Shown here piece after piece: positions 10,953 through 22,887 of a stretch of 64,000 nucleotides of DNA. The notes below the pieces were generated by a model. The model was not told where the DNA came from and did not search any database. It worked only from the letters and a program-made list of their open reading frames with translations. Made by a program: the position numbers and the translations under genes. Origin of the DNA: Catonia carolina (lineage: Eukaryota; Arthropoda; Insecta; Hemiptera; Achilidae); the NCBI GenBank assembly GCA_035578175.1, contig JAQMRL010000042.1:856560-920559 (forward strand), read 5' to 3'. Within the stretch, counting starts at the first letter, position 1. Every line of letters begins with the position of its first letter.

Positions 10953-12091
10953 CAGTGGAACCTCTCTAATTCGTCTCGTTCGGGACCGAAGGAGTGACGA
11001 AATACAGAAAGTGACGAATTATGGAATTTTGCTATGCACGGTTAATAAATAACATACTCATACGTATATTAGATTAAAGTCGAATTACATAAATGAAACT
11101 TACATTAACGATAAACACAATAAGTAATTCCAAGTCCTATAACTACAGTAAATTTGTATTAGTCTACGTATCTAGTTTTATACTACTTCAGAAATTCTGT
11201 ATATGGTTGTACTTACATTTTCTAATTTGTAGAAGGCACAACACAGTACACGTTACCGAATATAAAATTACAATCGAAAAAGTATACATTTGCAAAATCG
11301 ATGAAACGAATCTTTAACTATGTATCACTTAACACTACAAAAAAATCACATTAAAATTTAGAAAACGTTACTTAATTACACTAATATGTATGTATGTATG
11401 TATGTATGTAAAATGCAAAATTGATTTCTTGAAAAAGTGAGTTATCTTCTTTTCTACCAACGAGTTCTTTTCTTTTTCCACAGCCAACTGGCGAATTTGT
11501 CGTATTACAATTAATTATGATAACTCTGCTTCTTTCTGTCTCTCATACCATTCGATGCACTTCGTCAGCATTCCTTCTATTTCTCGATTCGTACGAATAT
11601 TTTCAGGGCTTGAAACATATTCTTCGTTGCTATCTTCCTCAACAGGTGAATCTTTGTTTTGAACGTAGGGCACAATTTCTTTGTCACTTAAAATCTCATA
11701 CCCAAGTTCGTTAGCATCTTGCTCTATCCATTCAACTAATTCCTCGTCGGTAATATTTTTAGTCACAGGTATACTCTGGCACACTTCTTTTAATTCTGAT
11801 AAGACATTGTTTGTTTCATTGTAAGAACGGATGCTACTAGTTTCTTCTCGGTCAGCCCACAGATTGTTCCAACAAGACTTAAGTGTTGTTTTCAAAATGT
11901 TATGTCATGCTTGTGATATGTCATATATAGCATCCTTTGATTGTATACTTTTTCCAAAATTCTTGAACCTGCGTTTCATTTTCGGAAAATATCAAACTCT
12001 GCAGAAACACTTTCCTATAATGAACTGGGGAGGGCTGACGAATTATAGAAGTTGATGAATTAGAGAGTGACGAATTAGAGAGGTTTTACTG
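10953..12091 (-). mobile_element. Tigger/pogo-type transposon, second family
   Basis: Ends CAGTGGAACCTCTCTAATTC (left) and GAATTAGAGAGGTTTTACTG (right), with TA on both sides (10951-10952, 12092-12093). Length 1139 bp. It carries a decayed transposase C-terminus on the - strand, a (TATG)n tract near 11388-11412 and GTGACGAATTA repeats at both ends. The DDE domain is missing. Confidence 0.85.
11515..11990 (-). pseudogene. Tigger-like transposase C-terminal remnant
   Basis: Reading from about 11985 on the - strand: QVQEFWKKYTIK, then after a one-base frameshift DAIYDISQA, an in-frame TGA, then TLKSCWNNLW, and an acidic tail containing ITDEELVEWIEQDANELGYE and EILSDKEIV to a stop at 11515. 'FWK.Y.I.DAI', 'LK.CW.NLWp' and the downstream 'W...D....GyeilsdeeI' block are characteristic of Tigger/jerky-like transposases just after the DDE domain. 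One frameshift and one nonsense change make it non-functional. Confidence 0.75.
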
Positions 12092-12363
12092 TATAATTGT
12101 AAAATAAAATATTCTCAATATGTATTGGTGTATGTACATATTGAAGAAACCAATAAGAAAGAACTCAGGTAACATCAATGTAATTTGGCCTATGTTGCAT
12201 TTCACTTAGATATAACGTAATGTGTTTTTGTCTCTCTAAACAAAATATTACATTACAGGAATACTGTATTAAACTAATAATGAATACTAAAATTACTATG
12301 AACTACTATGAATTACTATGAATTACTATTATTATCGAGAATTGATTCCCTAAATATTACATT

Positions 12364-12700
12364 TTTTTTTTTTTTTTTTTTTTTAATTCCCAATATGTGT
12401 ACGTTGCAATCTGTTCAATTGAGAACAATAAGCAACCCCATGACCCAATGAGATGAGGATGATGTGTATGACAAGGAAATGAGGTGTAGTCTTGTACAGA
12501 CCCAGGCCGACCATTCCTGAGAGAGTATGGTTAATTGAACCCCAACCATCAAAGTACACCGGTAACCACTGTCTAGTATTCAAATCCGTATAAAAGTAAC
12601 TACCTTTACTAGGATTTGAACCAGGAACCTTCGTCTCCGAAAATCAGCTGTTAAACAGCTGATTTTGGCGACGACTTTACCTCTAGACCAACCCGGTGGG
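12364..12700 (-). mobile_element. tRNA-derived SINE with 13-bp TSD
   Basis: On the - strand the element begins near CACCGGGTTGGTCTAGAGG, which contains an A box (TGGTCTAGAGG, 12680-12690). A B box GGTTCAAATCC follows (12612-12622), giving a pol III promoter of tRNA type. A tRNA-unrelated body follows and the element ends in a 23-nt poly(A) (T-run 12362-12384 on +). The flank TAAATATTACATT is duplicated exactly (12351-12363, 12701-12713). CAGCTGTTTAACAGCTG, an extra palindrome, sits between the A and B boxes. Intact and recent. Confidence 0.92.
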
Positions 12701-13063
12701 TAAATATTACATTAAATGTATATTATCAACTTTCAGTCATTTGATTTGTATGACAGTTTGAATACCGCGCATTATCTATCCTCACCGCAATATGGCGGCG
12801 TAGCAGCCTGACGGCACGCAATTCGTTTTCACAGTGCTACCTCCAGTCATATATCTAGCTCAATGGTTACAAGAAGTAATGAATCGGGGGACCAGTCATG
12901 ATGGATTTTACATCGATATATCATATATATCGATTTTTAACATCGATTTATTAATAAAAGGCAGATGATTGAAACACTAAAATAAATTCTGATGTGGTCG
13001 GAAAATATGTTGAAGATCCCTAAAACAAATAAATGCATAAAATAAGATATTGACAGTTTATAG

Positions 13064-13804
13064 CAGTGGTTCCCAACCCGAAGTGGTCTACGGACCACTC
13101 AGCCTGAAAGTGAACTACCACGGACCACCCATTCATTACATTATTGCATATATCTTATCAGTTGTAATCAAATTAAAAGGTGATTAAATAAAACAAATTT
13201 TCAGAAACAAACTATTATTACAAAAATATAATTGTTATTTTCAGAAAGTAGAGTACATTGTACATCACAAAATTGTAAAATTGTAATTGTAAACTGTCTT
13301 TTAATAAAATAAGGAATACAGAGTCGAAAGAAATACTTAGTCGAAAATAACAATGAAAATTAAAAATGAAATGAAAATTTCAATGCGACTTTTTTGCACG
13401 AATCTTTCTGACTAGCTGAGGAATTCTAGGTTTTAGGCTCTTGCTAAGAGCTACTTTCAAATCACTGCTTACACTTAGCCGATTTCGTTGTTTGTTTTTA
13501 ATTAACAATAAACTAGAGAACCCCTGCTCACACAAATAAATAGTTGAAAAATATCATAAAATACCGCAAAGCTACTTGCCGAATCTTGGGGAAGCCCAGG
13601 GCTTTCTTACACCACAACTCTTCTACCCTTACTTAATCTGAATCTTGAATGTATTTACTTAATCTTGTTCAATGAAAATCGTAACTTTGATTTAACTACG
13701 GGAAAATATTACTTTTTTATAAGTAGTCACCGGACTCTCACGGACCACCCCGAAGGCTGTCACGGACCACCTTTGGTCCGCGGACCACCGGTTGGGAAAC
13801 ACTG
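13064..13804. mobile_element. hAT MITE (CAGTGGTTCCCAACC termini, 8-bp TSD)
   Basis: Termini CAGTGGTTCCCAACC and GGTTGGGAAACACTG form the classic hAT inverted repeat. They are flanked by an exact 8-bp duplication GTTTATAG (13056-13063, 13805-13812). Repeated CGGACCACC words lie in both subterminal regions, as in hAT transposase-binding sites. At 741 bp it has no transposase. Confidence 0.93.
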
Positions 13805-13896
13805 GTTTATAGTATTTTGTGATCATTGAATTAATGTGTGTAATTTGCCAACAGTGTTGACAATATGTAACGAATGCGCTGAAACTGATTACTTAA

Positions 13897-14721
13897 CCCG
13901 TTGACTGCTACGTGACCCAAATATGTGTCACACTTATCTTTAAAAATCTGGTGTGAAACACTCACACAACTTTCTCTTGCCAATGCAAATAATTAATAAT
14001 AAACCTAACATTATTAATAAAATATTAGAAATAAACAAAAACTAACCTCAAAAACATAACCTTATTTTTTTATCATGAGTGAATGACGCAAAATGACAAT
14101 CGAACTCAGTTTGGCTTAAAAATACGGAAAATCACGCTTTCACGCTAAACTAGGCTCTGTAGAGAAAAATTCTCTAAACAAAAGTTGTAGATCTTTTAAT
14201 TTTCTATAAATTTTTATATATACACTTTTGTCGTAAAATGCATACTAAGACCAAAATGTTAAAAAAATCGATTTTTCTCACGTTTTCGTGAGAAAAAAAC
14301 AGAAAATTGCAAATTACCGCTAAACTAAGCGTTATACAAAAAAATGTTTGAAATAAAAGTTGTAGGATTTTAAATTCTCTACAACTTTTATTATATAAAT
14401 TTTTGCTCTAAATTGCATATTAAAGCTGTAATCTTAAAAAAACTTTGTTTTTACGTGAAAACAGCCTCACCCAGAATTTCAGCAAACATGACGCCTACCC
14501 TATCTTGTAGAGAATAAAAAATTGAGTAAATGAGGCGATTTTAAAAAAAATCGTAGGACCAGTTTTTGAGAAAATCGCAAAAAACTGAAAAATTATACGA
14601 ATAAACTACTACTTCCGGTTGACCGATTTTGATGAAAATGTTCGTGTCGCGTCCGGTAGTGGTATGTAACTTATGTTTCAAGTTTCAAGTTCGTACGATG
14701 TTCCGTTCTTGAGATATTCTG

Positions 14722-14756
<35 letters not shown>

Positions 14757-15414
14757 CAATCGCTAAAAACATGTTTTTTGGGTTCAGGGGGTCTGAAAAC
14801 GTATAGATCCGGTGAAAACTCGATTTCGAAAAATCGACATGAAAACAATACAGTACTTTCCTTCCTATATATTCATATAGGCAAGAGAAAGTAAAAATGG
14901 GCCACGTGCATAAAAAATGAGTCACAGTAGATGAGTGATATTTAAGCCGTGTTTTGTGGTTTCAAAAGCGACAGCTTCAGAGAGTGACATTATACACATA
15001 AGACTGTTTAAATAGTTGGTATTTTTCAAATAATAGCATATTTCGTATACTGGTAGTTTTCCTTGTTATCCTGTACTAGAATGTTGCTATTATTTTTCAT
15101 TTTATTATTTCTTTTGCTTATTTTGGTTAAAAGAAATAGTCTAGAATACTTTGCAACTAAACCCAATTATGTTTGTTACTTTTTTTATTGTGACGCAAAA
15201 ATGGGTCACATGGCTCTGAAATATAAAATAATTCTAGCAGGCCATGTGACCCAAAAGTGTGTCACAACTTAATTTTACAAAAAAAAAGCTGTTATTATTT
15301 TAATAAATAAATGAAGTAAAATAAGAAGAAAAAGGAATAAAATGTGAAAAATAAAACAAAAGTACGATGGCCCCGCTGTTAAGTGTCACAAAATTTAGTG
15401 CGGCAGTTAACGTG
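13897..15414. mobile_element. piggyBac-like MITE (TTAA), split by family A
   Basis: Flanked by TTAA (13893-13896, 15415-15418). Left terminus CCCGTTGACTGCTACGTGAC and right terminus (reverse complement) CACGTTAACTGCCGCAC are diverged inverted repeats. Subterminal GTGACCCAAA...GTGTCAC words occur at both ends. Family A copy 5 (13947-14894) accounts for most of the length, leaving a MITE of about 570 bp. Not recognisably coding. Confidence 0.65.
13947..14894 (+). mobile_element. Family A copy 5
   Basis: Complete copy, inserted into the TTAA-flanked MITE. Both 13-mer subterminal repeats, a (CA)n tract (14725-14752) and the end stem-loop are intact. Insertion is in an A-run with no obvious TSD. 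Confidence 0.85.
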
Positions 15415-15467
15415 TTAATATAACTAGTGAAAAAAATATCATACCTACCTGAGACTACAGATCTGCA

Positions 15468-15546
15468 CATTTTTATTTCCTAAAATGATTCATTTTTATT
15501 TCCTAAAATGATTCATTTTTATTTCCTAAAATGATTCATTTTTATT
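15468..15546. repeat. 23-bp tandem repeat, 3.4 units
   Basis: Unit CATTTTTATTTCCTAAAATG plus ATT repeats three times identically, with a fourth partial unit diverging at 15546. Confidence 0.9.
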
Positions 15547-15773
15547 CTCTAACTTGGGAATAAATATCAGTAACATAATTTGAAAAAAAAAAATAGAAAA
15601 TCTCACCTCACTAAACACACTGTAGTGTATTTTTTTTTTTTTTTTTTGTTTAACGTTTGACTGTTCTAAAATTACAGTGAATGAAACCGAACCGAAATCG
15701 AACCGTAAACAAACGCTAATCGAACGTTTTTTTTAAAGTCTGCATTACTTTTTTAAGTCTGTATTAGCAGAAT

Positions 15774-15847
15774 GAAAAATGTTCCCATTGGTGTTGATGT
15801 TCTTACACTGTAGTGTAACAACATCAACACCAATGGGAACATTTTTC
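15774..15847. repeat. 74-nt near-perfect hairpin
   Basis: GAAAAATGTTCCCATTGGTG and its reverse complement flank a centre of TTACACTGTAGTGTAA. Positions pair symmetrically about 15810.5 with a single C/C mismatch and a four-base loop, about 34 paired positions. It could be a tiny foldback MITE or a hairpin RNA precursor. No TSD was identified. Confidence 0.8.
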
Positions 15848-16396
15848 AACACAGCAACCGTATCAAACCTTTTTATACTGAATAATAAGAAAACATAATC
15901 TCTTGTTAAGATAAAATTAAATAACATCTCTTATCTATATTAAACGCAAATATATTGCAATAATTTTGATATTATAGGCTACTAGAAGGTAAATAAAAGC
16001 AAGCTTTAGATAACTAATCTTATCAATTTCACTCCACTAAATTAAAACACTATAGTCCATGTAATTTCAATAGAAGCTTTCGTAATAAGTATTTTCACTC
16101 CCACACATGTAAAGTGGTTACAGCAGTTTGCAGATAGTGTGCTGCAAAACGTACTACTACTTCCATACTCTTGATTATAAACAAATTAGTAATAGGCACA
16201 AATCACCATCTATTTTTAACTTTTACTTTTATTGATATATATTACTTTAATGTCAAAATAAATACTTTATAAATCAGAATGTCAAATTCTTTTAGTTAAT
16301 TAATATTACAGATTGTATTATACTCTGCAGTGTTTGCTTTTATTACTGTCAACACAAAATGTAAGGCAGTTTCTATTTTAAAGACATATATAAAAA

Positions 16397-17169
16397 TCTG
16401 GTGTGAAACACTCACACAACTTTCTCTTGCCAATGCAAATAATTAACAATAAACCTAACATTAATAATAAAATATTAGAAATAAACAAAAAACTAACCTC
16501 AAAAACATAACCTTATTTTAATCATGAGTGAATGATGCAAAAAGAAAATCAACCTCAGTTTGGCTTAGAAATACGGAAAATCACTCTTTCTCTCTAAACT
16601 AGGCTCTGTAGAGAAAAATGCTTTAAATAAAAGTTGTAGATCTTTTAATTTTCTATAAATTAAATTATATACACTTTTGTCGTAAAAAGCATACTAAGGC
16701 CGAAATCTTAAAAAAATCAATTTTTCACACATTTTCGTGAGAAAAAAACAGAAAATCGCAAATTACCGCTAAACTAAGCGTTATACAAAAAATTGTTTGA
16801 AATAAAAGTTGTAGAATTTTCAATTTTCTACAACTTTTATTATATAAAGTTTTGCGCTAAAATGCATATTAAAGCTGTAATCTTAAAAAAACAACGTTTT
16901 TACGTGAAAACAGCCTCACCCAGAATTTCAGCAAACATGACGCCTACCCTATCTTGTAGAGAATAAAAAAATTGAGTAAACCAGGCGATTTAAAAAAAAA
17001 TCGTAGGGCCAGTTTTTGAGAAAATCGCAAAAAAGTGAAAAATTACACGAATAAACTACCACTTCCGGTTGACCGATTTTGATGAAAATGTTCGTGTCGA
17101 GTCCGGTAGTGGTACGTAACTTAAGTTTCAAGTTTCAAGTTCGTACGATGTTCCGTTCTTGAGATATTC

Positions 17170-17214
<45 letters not shown>

Positions 17215-17346
17215 CAATCGCTAAAAACATGTTTTTTGGGTTCAGGGGGTCTGAAAACGTATAGATCCGGTGAAAACCCGATTTCTAAAAATCGACATGA
17301 AAACAATACTTTCCTTCCTATATATTCATATAGGCAAGAGAAAGTA
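16397..17346 (+). mobile_element. Family A copy 6
   Basis: Complete copy. The long pure (CA)n tract (17171-17210) has replaced the GTT that precedes it in other copies. The end stem-loop and 13-mers are intact. Confidence 0.85.
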
Positions 17347-17469
17347 AAAATATACAGTCTTTTATAAAAATGTATATGATTATATTATAGTACAAATAAA
17401 TTCACCGGTTCAGTTTGAGTTTCCGTTCGGTGCACAAGAGATTAAAGTGTACGCAGTACTGGTCAACGA

Positions 17470-17672
17470 TGAGTGAAAAACGTGATTTACAAAGCAAACC
17501 CAAAAAACATTATTTGCAGTGTGTATAATTACTTTAAAGAACTTCTGTATAGTAATCCTGAAGCAACAATTCGTGAAATGCTTTCATCAACACAGGAAGT
17601 GACTGCAACTGCTTGCTCATGCAGTCACAGCACTATACATAGGATTATACCTACAGTTCAGCCGTTCTAAGT
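17470..17672 (+). pseudogene. Transposase N-terminus (HTH-like), frameshifted
   Basis: An ATG at 17470 opens MSEKRDLQSKPK and then shifts frame. The second frame continues IICSVYNYFKEL, later ATIREMLSSTQEVTATACSCS and STIHRI, then runs into the MITE at 17651. The pattern 'i...y.yf.......t....a..tg.S.sTi.ri' matches the N-terminal helix-turn-helix of a Tc1/mariner (IS630) transposase and parallels the - strand peptide at 24541-24768. Interrupted and inactive. Confidence 0.5.
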
Positions 17673-17992
17673 TTGCTCCTAATGTAAACAAATAATGACG
17701 TCACTGAGGATGCGCATTATATCTAAATGTGTACACGCTGATTAAAAAGTAACAACTAAATAATTTCAAAAGTATTTAAATACTTTTAAAAGTATTTTTC
17801 TAAATTAAATTGTTAGGCCTACATCATATCACGACTGATTTTTTTAGTACTTTAAGTACTTATAATTTAAAAAATAGTTAACTTAATAGGAATACGACAT
17901 CCATAAAGTCACGGACTCTAGCGTGCACCCTATAGTAGGTAGTTTTGGTTTGTTGACAGTAGGAGCAAACTTAGAGCGGCTGAACTATAATC
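17651..17992. mobile_element. 342-bp MITE with 9-bp TSD (possibly Mutator-like)
   Basis: Inverted ends built on AGTTCAGCCG(T/C)TCTAAGTTTG (near 17654 and 17954-17986) continue through CTCCTA(A/C)TGT(A/C)AACAAA. They are flanked by GGATTATAC on both sides (17642-17650, 17993-18001). A 9-bp duplication suggests Mutator-like, though 8-bp superfamilies cannot be excluded. The interior carries CTGATTAAAAAGTAAC and GTATTTAAATAC, also found next to family A copy 3 (3767-3828). Confidence 0.65.
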
Positions 17993-19183
17993 GGATTATA
18001 CAATTAAACACAATAAATTAAATTTATACGAAAGTATTAAGGGAAGCAGACTGATTTTAATAAAAAATATTGATTTTTCAATTTTACTATATATTGATAG
18101 ATCGTTTTCCCCCTTTTTCAATTGATATACAACACGACATTCGTTGCTTTTTCTCTTGAGAAAAATTGTGTTTTTACATTGATGGGGTACGTAGTAGTGT
18201 TTATTTCGATGTTTTTTCATGTTTTTCATTCTTGTAAATTGAGATTAATATAATAATGTTACTGCTCTAACATTACGGAGATCGCATTTACATAAAAACG
18301 ATAATTTCTAGATCGCATAGGAATCAGCCGTAGAGCAAATATTGGTGTGTTTTTGTTTGGAAGTTAATTCCAACTGGCAATAGGTGTTTCTGTTACGGTA
18401 TTATGCTTTTACTATATCTGCATTTTCCGCATACTATATTTTTTGACTTTAGGTACACTTATTTTAGGAACCATCCCATCTAGGAATGTGCAATTTCACA
18501 CACTACATTTTAGTACTAAGGTGTGTATTTACTCCAGAGGTATTTCAAAAATTTTGGAGTTTCTATTTTTTGGGTGTCTTTCTTATGAAAAATTTGGGCT
18601 CCATTTGAACATTTTTGAGAATAAAAATCATTTTTAGATTGGATGAAGATAAATGAAAAGCTCTGGTACAAATTTGTAAAAAGATACTGTAGATAGGTGT
18701 GCCAAAGCTCAGCTGTGTAGCTTTAACGGTTCCTACAAAAAATCAACCTAAGTTAGTATTGCAGGTATAGTCTGGGGATAATGAAAATGGTCTGCTCCCC
18801 TTAAACACTGGTAACAATTTAGGTGCATACTTTTCTAACAACCAGTATACAGTATACAGTATACCAGTATGCTGACTATTCAGAATAAACGGACGAGGCA
18901 AATAAGAGGGAACGTGTACAGTGCAAGCTTCTATTGAAATTACATGGACTATAGCTCTTTTTACGTAATACCATATAGGCCTAGGCCTACTGTAATCTCA
19001 CTGATTATATTATTCTAATGATTTGTGTTGCATAATATCTGATGAAATTTAAAATTTCATACAGCTTGTATGTACAACGTTTCCAAAGTAAATTCTTGCG
19101 ACTCATTACCTAACTGCCCGAGTTACGTATCCAACAGAACACTGCACGATGACCTACGCGTCCCTTACGTTAACGACACATTT

Positions 19184-20095
19184 TTACTTTCTCTTGCCTA
19201 TAATGAATATATAGGAAGGAAAGTATTGTTTTCATGTCGATTTTTCGAAATCGAGTTTTCACCGGATCTATACGTTTTCAGACCCCCTGAACCCAAAAAA
19301 CGTGTTTTTAGCGATTGGTCTGTGTGTGTGTGTGTGTGTGAACAGAATATCTCAAGAACGGAATATCGTACGAACTTGAAACTTGAAACTTAAGTTACAT
19401 ATCACTACCGGACCCGACACGAACATTTTCATCAAAATCGGTCAACCGGAAGTAGTAGTTTATTCGTATAATTTTTCACTTTTTTGCGATTTTCTCAAAA
19501 ACTAGTCCTACGATGTTTTTTAAAATCAACTGGTTTACTACATTTTTTATGCTCTACAATATAGGGTAGGCGCCATGTTTGCTGAAATTCTGCTTGAGGC
19601 TGTTTTTACGTAAAAACATTTTCTTTTTAAGATTGCGGCTTTAATATGCATTTAGCGCAAAATGTTATATAATAAAAGTTGTAGAGAATGTAAAATTCTA
19701 CAACTTTTATTTCAAACATTTTTTTGTATAACGCTTAGTTTAGCGGTAATTTGCGATTTTCTGTTTTTTTTCTCACGAAAACGTGAGAAAAATCGATTTT
19801 TTTAACATTTCGGTCTTAGTATGCATTTTACGACAAAAGTGTAATAATTAAATTTATAGAAAATTAAAAGATCTACAACTTTTATTTACAGCATTTTTCT
19901 CTACAGAGCCTAGTTTAGAGAGAAAGAGTGATTTTCCGTATTTCTAAGCCAAACTGAGGTTGATTTTCATTTTGCGTCTTTCACTCATGATTAAAATTAG
20001 GTTATGTTTATTTCTAATGTTTTATTACTAATGTTAGGTTTATTGTTAATTATTTGCATTGGCAAGAGAAAGTTGTGTGAGTGTTTCACACCAGA
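19184..20095 (-). mobile_element. Family A copy 7
   Basis: Complete reverse-oriented copy with a (TG)n tract (19320-19340), both 13-mers and the CCAGA terminus. A small deletion near 20005 removes part of the GTTTTTGAGGTTAG region. Confidence 0.85.
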
Positions 20096-20648
20096 TTTTT
20101 AAAATTATACCGCAGGTTCAGAGAAAAACTTCAAAATCATAATAATCCCTTAATATGCAACATGAAATCTCCAGACCTACCAGGAGTACCACAAAGACGA
20201 CTGAAACGCCGATGGAGTAGAGACATGACACACTAACACGATTCTAATAGTGATTACGTGTACAAAAATATGAAATTAAAATTTAACACATTTTTCATTA
20301 TCTGGAAAGCTACCACTGGGTGGTGTCCTCCTCAAAGCCATTAACGGGATTTTTTTTTTTGTAATTGACACAAGATGTAAACCTTTTTGCTGGTTGTATG
20401 TTTACAGTTGCAAAATAAAACAAAGTGAAAAAAAAATACAGCTTGTATTTTCTATTTCTATTTAGTAGCACTCTAGCTTAGATATTTTCCACACGAAATA
20501 CTGCACCAAATTCCGCCGAGACATTTTCCAACAAGTTTATTTTAGATGCGTAAAAAATTTTTCTCCCATAATTTATCAGCCTCAGTAGCGTGTATAAGCT
20601 TAGGAGTCATTTCGGATCTTCTCTGTTATATGCCTACCACTAACTTAA
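20096..20648. other. Unassigned AT-rich segment
   Basis: A short + frame near 20160-20235 reads SPDLPGVPQRRLKRRWSRDM then stop. It is basic and could be a retroelement scrap, but is too short to assign. The remainder shows nothing recognisable. Confidence 0.35.
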
Positions 20649-20652
20649 TTAA

Positions 20653-21480
20653 CACGTTCAGCACGGCGGCTGGAATCACGGATGCTTCGCTGTGCCGACC
20701 CGCCATTGCAGTGAAAAAATACCATGACGCCTTAAGGCGTCATTCGTCCCCGGAACGATTTTACTTATTTGCTCATTTACTCACCGGCTAAATATAGTAC
20801 GGTATTATACACGTTTGTTGTTTCTACGAAATTTATATTTGAAATTCATTTTTTAGTTATTAGAAAAATTAATACGTATAAATTATTAAATAAATGAAAA
20901 TTATTGTCGTGTGTAAAATATAATAATACAATTATGTTTGATAATGAATAATATTTAAATAAATAAAATACATTAAATTATTAAGTAATACAGTAGTAAT
21001 AAAGCTTATTACTTTATAAAAACACAAAAACCTGCAAAAGAAACACAGTGCATAGAAATCGCGAGTTCAGAAAGTAACAGAAATCTTTCTTTTGAGTAAT
21101 AATTAAACTATTTTTACGTAAAAATGTATTATTTTTACCTTTTATTTGTAAAAAGAAGTCACTGGAAACGAAAAAATTCGTAGAATAATAGATATAATTA
21201 AATAAAACAATAAAATTACACGGCACTAGGACGTTTGAATAGACTACAATTTTAAAAATTCGTCAAAAATTCCCGGCAGTTGGTAACGAAAGACGACCTT
21301 CAGAGTGGCGCTCGTAGAATAGATCTGAACCCCTGAACAACCTTTACTAACACTGCCAGTGCACCGGCGATTTATAAAAAGCTATAGAAATGTGGTATTG
21401 TATATGACGCCTTAAGGCGTCATTCGTCTCTGGAATGAACCTCAATTTGACGCCTTAAGGCGTCATCCGTGCTGAACGTG
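20653..21480. mobile_element. TTAA-flanked MITE (CACGTTCAGCACGG termini)
   Basis: Termini CACGTTCAGCACGG and CCGTGCTGAACGTG are perfect inverted repeats flanked by TTAA (20649-20652, 21481-21484). GACGCCTTAAGGCGTCAT, itself palindromic, occurs near 20723, 21404 and 21449. Length 828 bp, AT-rich interior. TTAA targeting suggests piggyBac-superfamily mobilisation. Confidence 0.8.
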
Positions 21481-21610
21481 TTAATAATAATAAATGTTAC
21501 CTACTGCTGTACTAACAGGACGACGGTTGAATAGCGAATAACCATTCCCGCCTTCATACTAGGTCGCACCGGCCACACTACTCCCACCAACTCATAAGCT
21601 TAGTTTAGAC

Positions 21611-22832
21611 CATAGAGTAATAAAGAATAGAGGGGGAACTGAGATAGGCGGAATGAAACGGAGTTTGTCGTCTGCTAGTGTTATATGCTGACAAACATAG
21701 AGTGCGTTTTGGCGTCGCTTTAAAATTTGAAACCTAGGCGTCATACAGAGCAAGCGTTGTTAGATCAAATTGTACGTTAGTAATGGCGGATGAGACCATT
21801 GTTGTTTGGAGATTATTTTTAGTTACAATGAAATTTTATTAGGTTAAAAAAGTGTTTTCATCGCAGAGGTATACTTAACGTCATTTCTTCTGTTTTCCAA
21901 GAGACGAAAACCTGTAAGTATTAATATGATAAGTAAATACGTGTAGGCCAAAATACATCTTGTTTGTTTATAGGTTAAGCACATTTACTACTAGCGAATT
22001 AGTAAATAATGAAATATATGAATTGCCTATTTTAATTATTGTACACATTATCTAGTGATTAAGTTTGCCTGGTATAATAATTAGGTTATTAATTAAATTA
22101 TTAATAACTAATACTTAATTAATATTAGGTTATTAATAATTAGGTTAGAGATATAGGTTAGGTCATGTGCCATTTTACTGGTTAGCTTTCTTTTTAATTG
22201 ATGTGATGTGAAACTACTATAACTATTGTTACATCAGGCAAACTTAAGCACCGCATTTATGTAATAAATAATAATTTAAAAGTAGAAGGCAATTTATACA
22301 TTTAATGTTTTCTCAATCTTTTAACGGTTAACCTAAACACAAACAAGATTTATTTTGGCCTACACGTATTTACTTATCATGTTAATACTTACAGGTTTTT
22401 TGCTTTCGGAAAACAGAAGAAATCACGTCCCCTAACCCTCTGCGAAAAAAACCACTTCTTTAAGTAACAAAATTTCATTTCATTAATTATAACTAATCTC
22501 AACCCACTGTTTCATGACCCACGGTAATCGCCGATAACCAAACTGTTGATGCGACTTTTAAAAAAAATTAGTTCCCAAAAATTTTAATTAAAGAACAAAA
22601 AGTAAAATGAAATAAAATATAAATATTGTATAGGATAATAGGCCAAAATTCAAATCTCCCTCATATGCGCTACTAGCGCATTCTACAGGCGTAAAATTCA
22701 AATCTCCCTCGTATGCGCTACTAGCGCATTCTATAAACATTAAAATTTGGAACGGGAACTACTGTAGCAGACGAAAAACGTTAAACCACTTTTTAACATG
22801 GCAGTTCCCCCTCTATTCTTTATTACTCTATG
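21611..22832. mobile_element. P-element-like MITE: 31-bp TIR, 8-bp TSD, foldback
   Basis: Perfect 31-bp inverted termini beginning CATAGAGTAATAAAGAATAG and ending GGGGGAACTG (21611-21641, 22802-22832). An exact 8-bp duplication GTTTAGAC lies at 21603-21610 and 22833-22840. Inside, a second pair of long inverted segments (about 21880-21995 and 22325-22440) folds on itself. A 31-bp TIR starting CA with an 8-bp TSD equals the Drosophila P-element arrangement; hAT is the alternative. No transposase or THAP motif seen. It sits within the left terminus of the PIF/Harbinger element. Confidence 0.8.
22645..22734. repeat. 48-bp direct duplication with palindromic GCGCTACTAGCGC
   Basis: AAAATTCAAATCTCCCTC(A/G)T followed by ATGCGCTACTAGCGCATTCTA occurs twice in tandem. 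The GCGCTACTAGCGC core is an odd palindrome. It lies inside the right subterminal region of the P-like MITE and may be a transposase-binding repeat. Confidence 0.8.
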
Positions 22833-22887
22833 GTTTAGACGACGCCAGTTGGGAGGCAAGTCAAGTGAGCAAGTTACATTCACCAAG

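Larger units (their letters stand above)
16053..18951 (+). mobile_element. Tc1/mariner-like element with nested insertions
   Basis: Inverted termini TAGTCCATGTAATTTCAATA (left) and its reverse complement at the right end, about 30 bp, flanked by TA (16051-16052, 18952-18953). After subtracting family A copy 6 (16397-17346) and a 342-bp MITE (17651-17992) the element is about 1.6 kb. A transposase N-terminus with a helix-turn-helix-like segment is at 17470-17672. The TAGTC(C/T)AT terminus and HTH resemble the element at 24329-25067. The rest (18000-18900) shows no recognisable catalytic motif. Confidence 0.65.

Noticed and set aside
12600..12700. Possible tRNA gene on the - strand
   Set aside because: A and B boxes are present, but there is no cloverleaf with acceptor and anticodon arms. 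The body, poly(A) and TSD identify a SINE.
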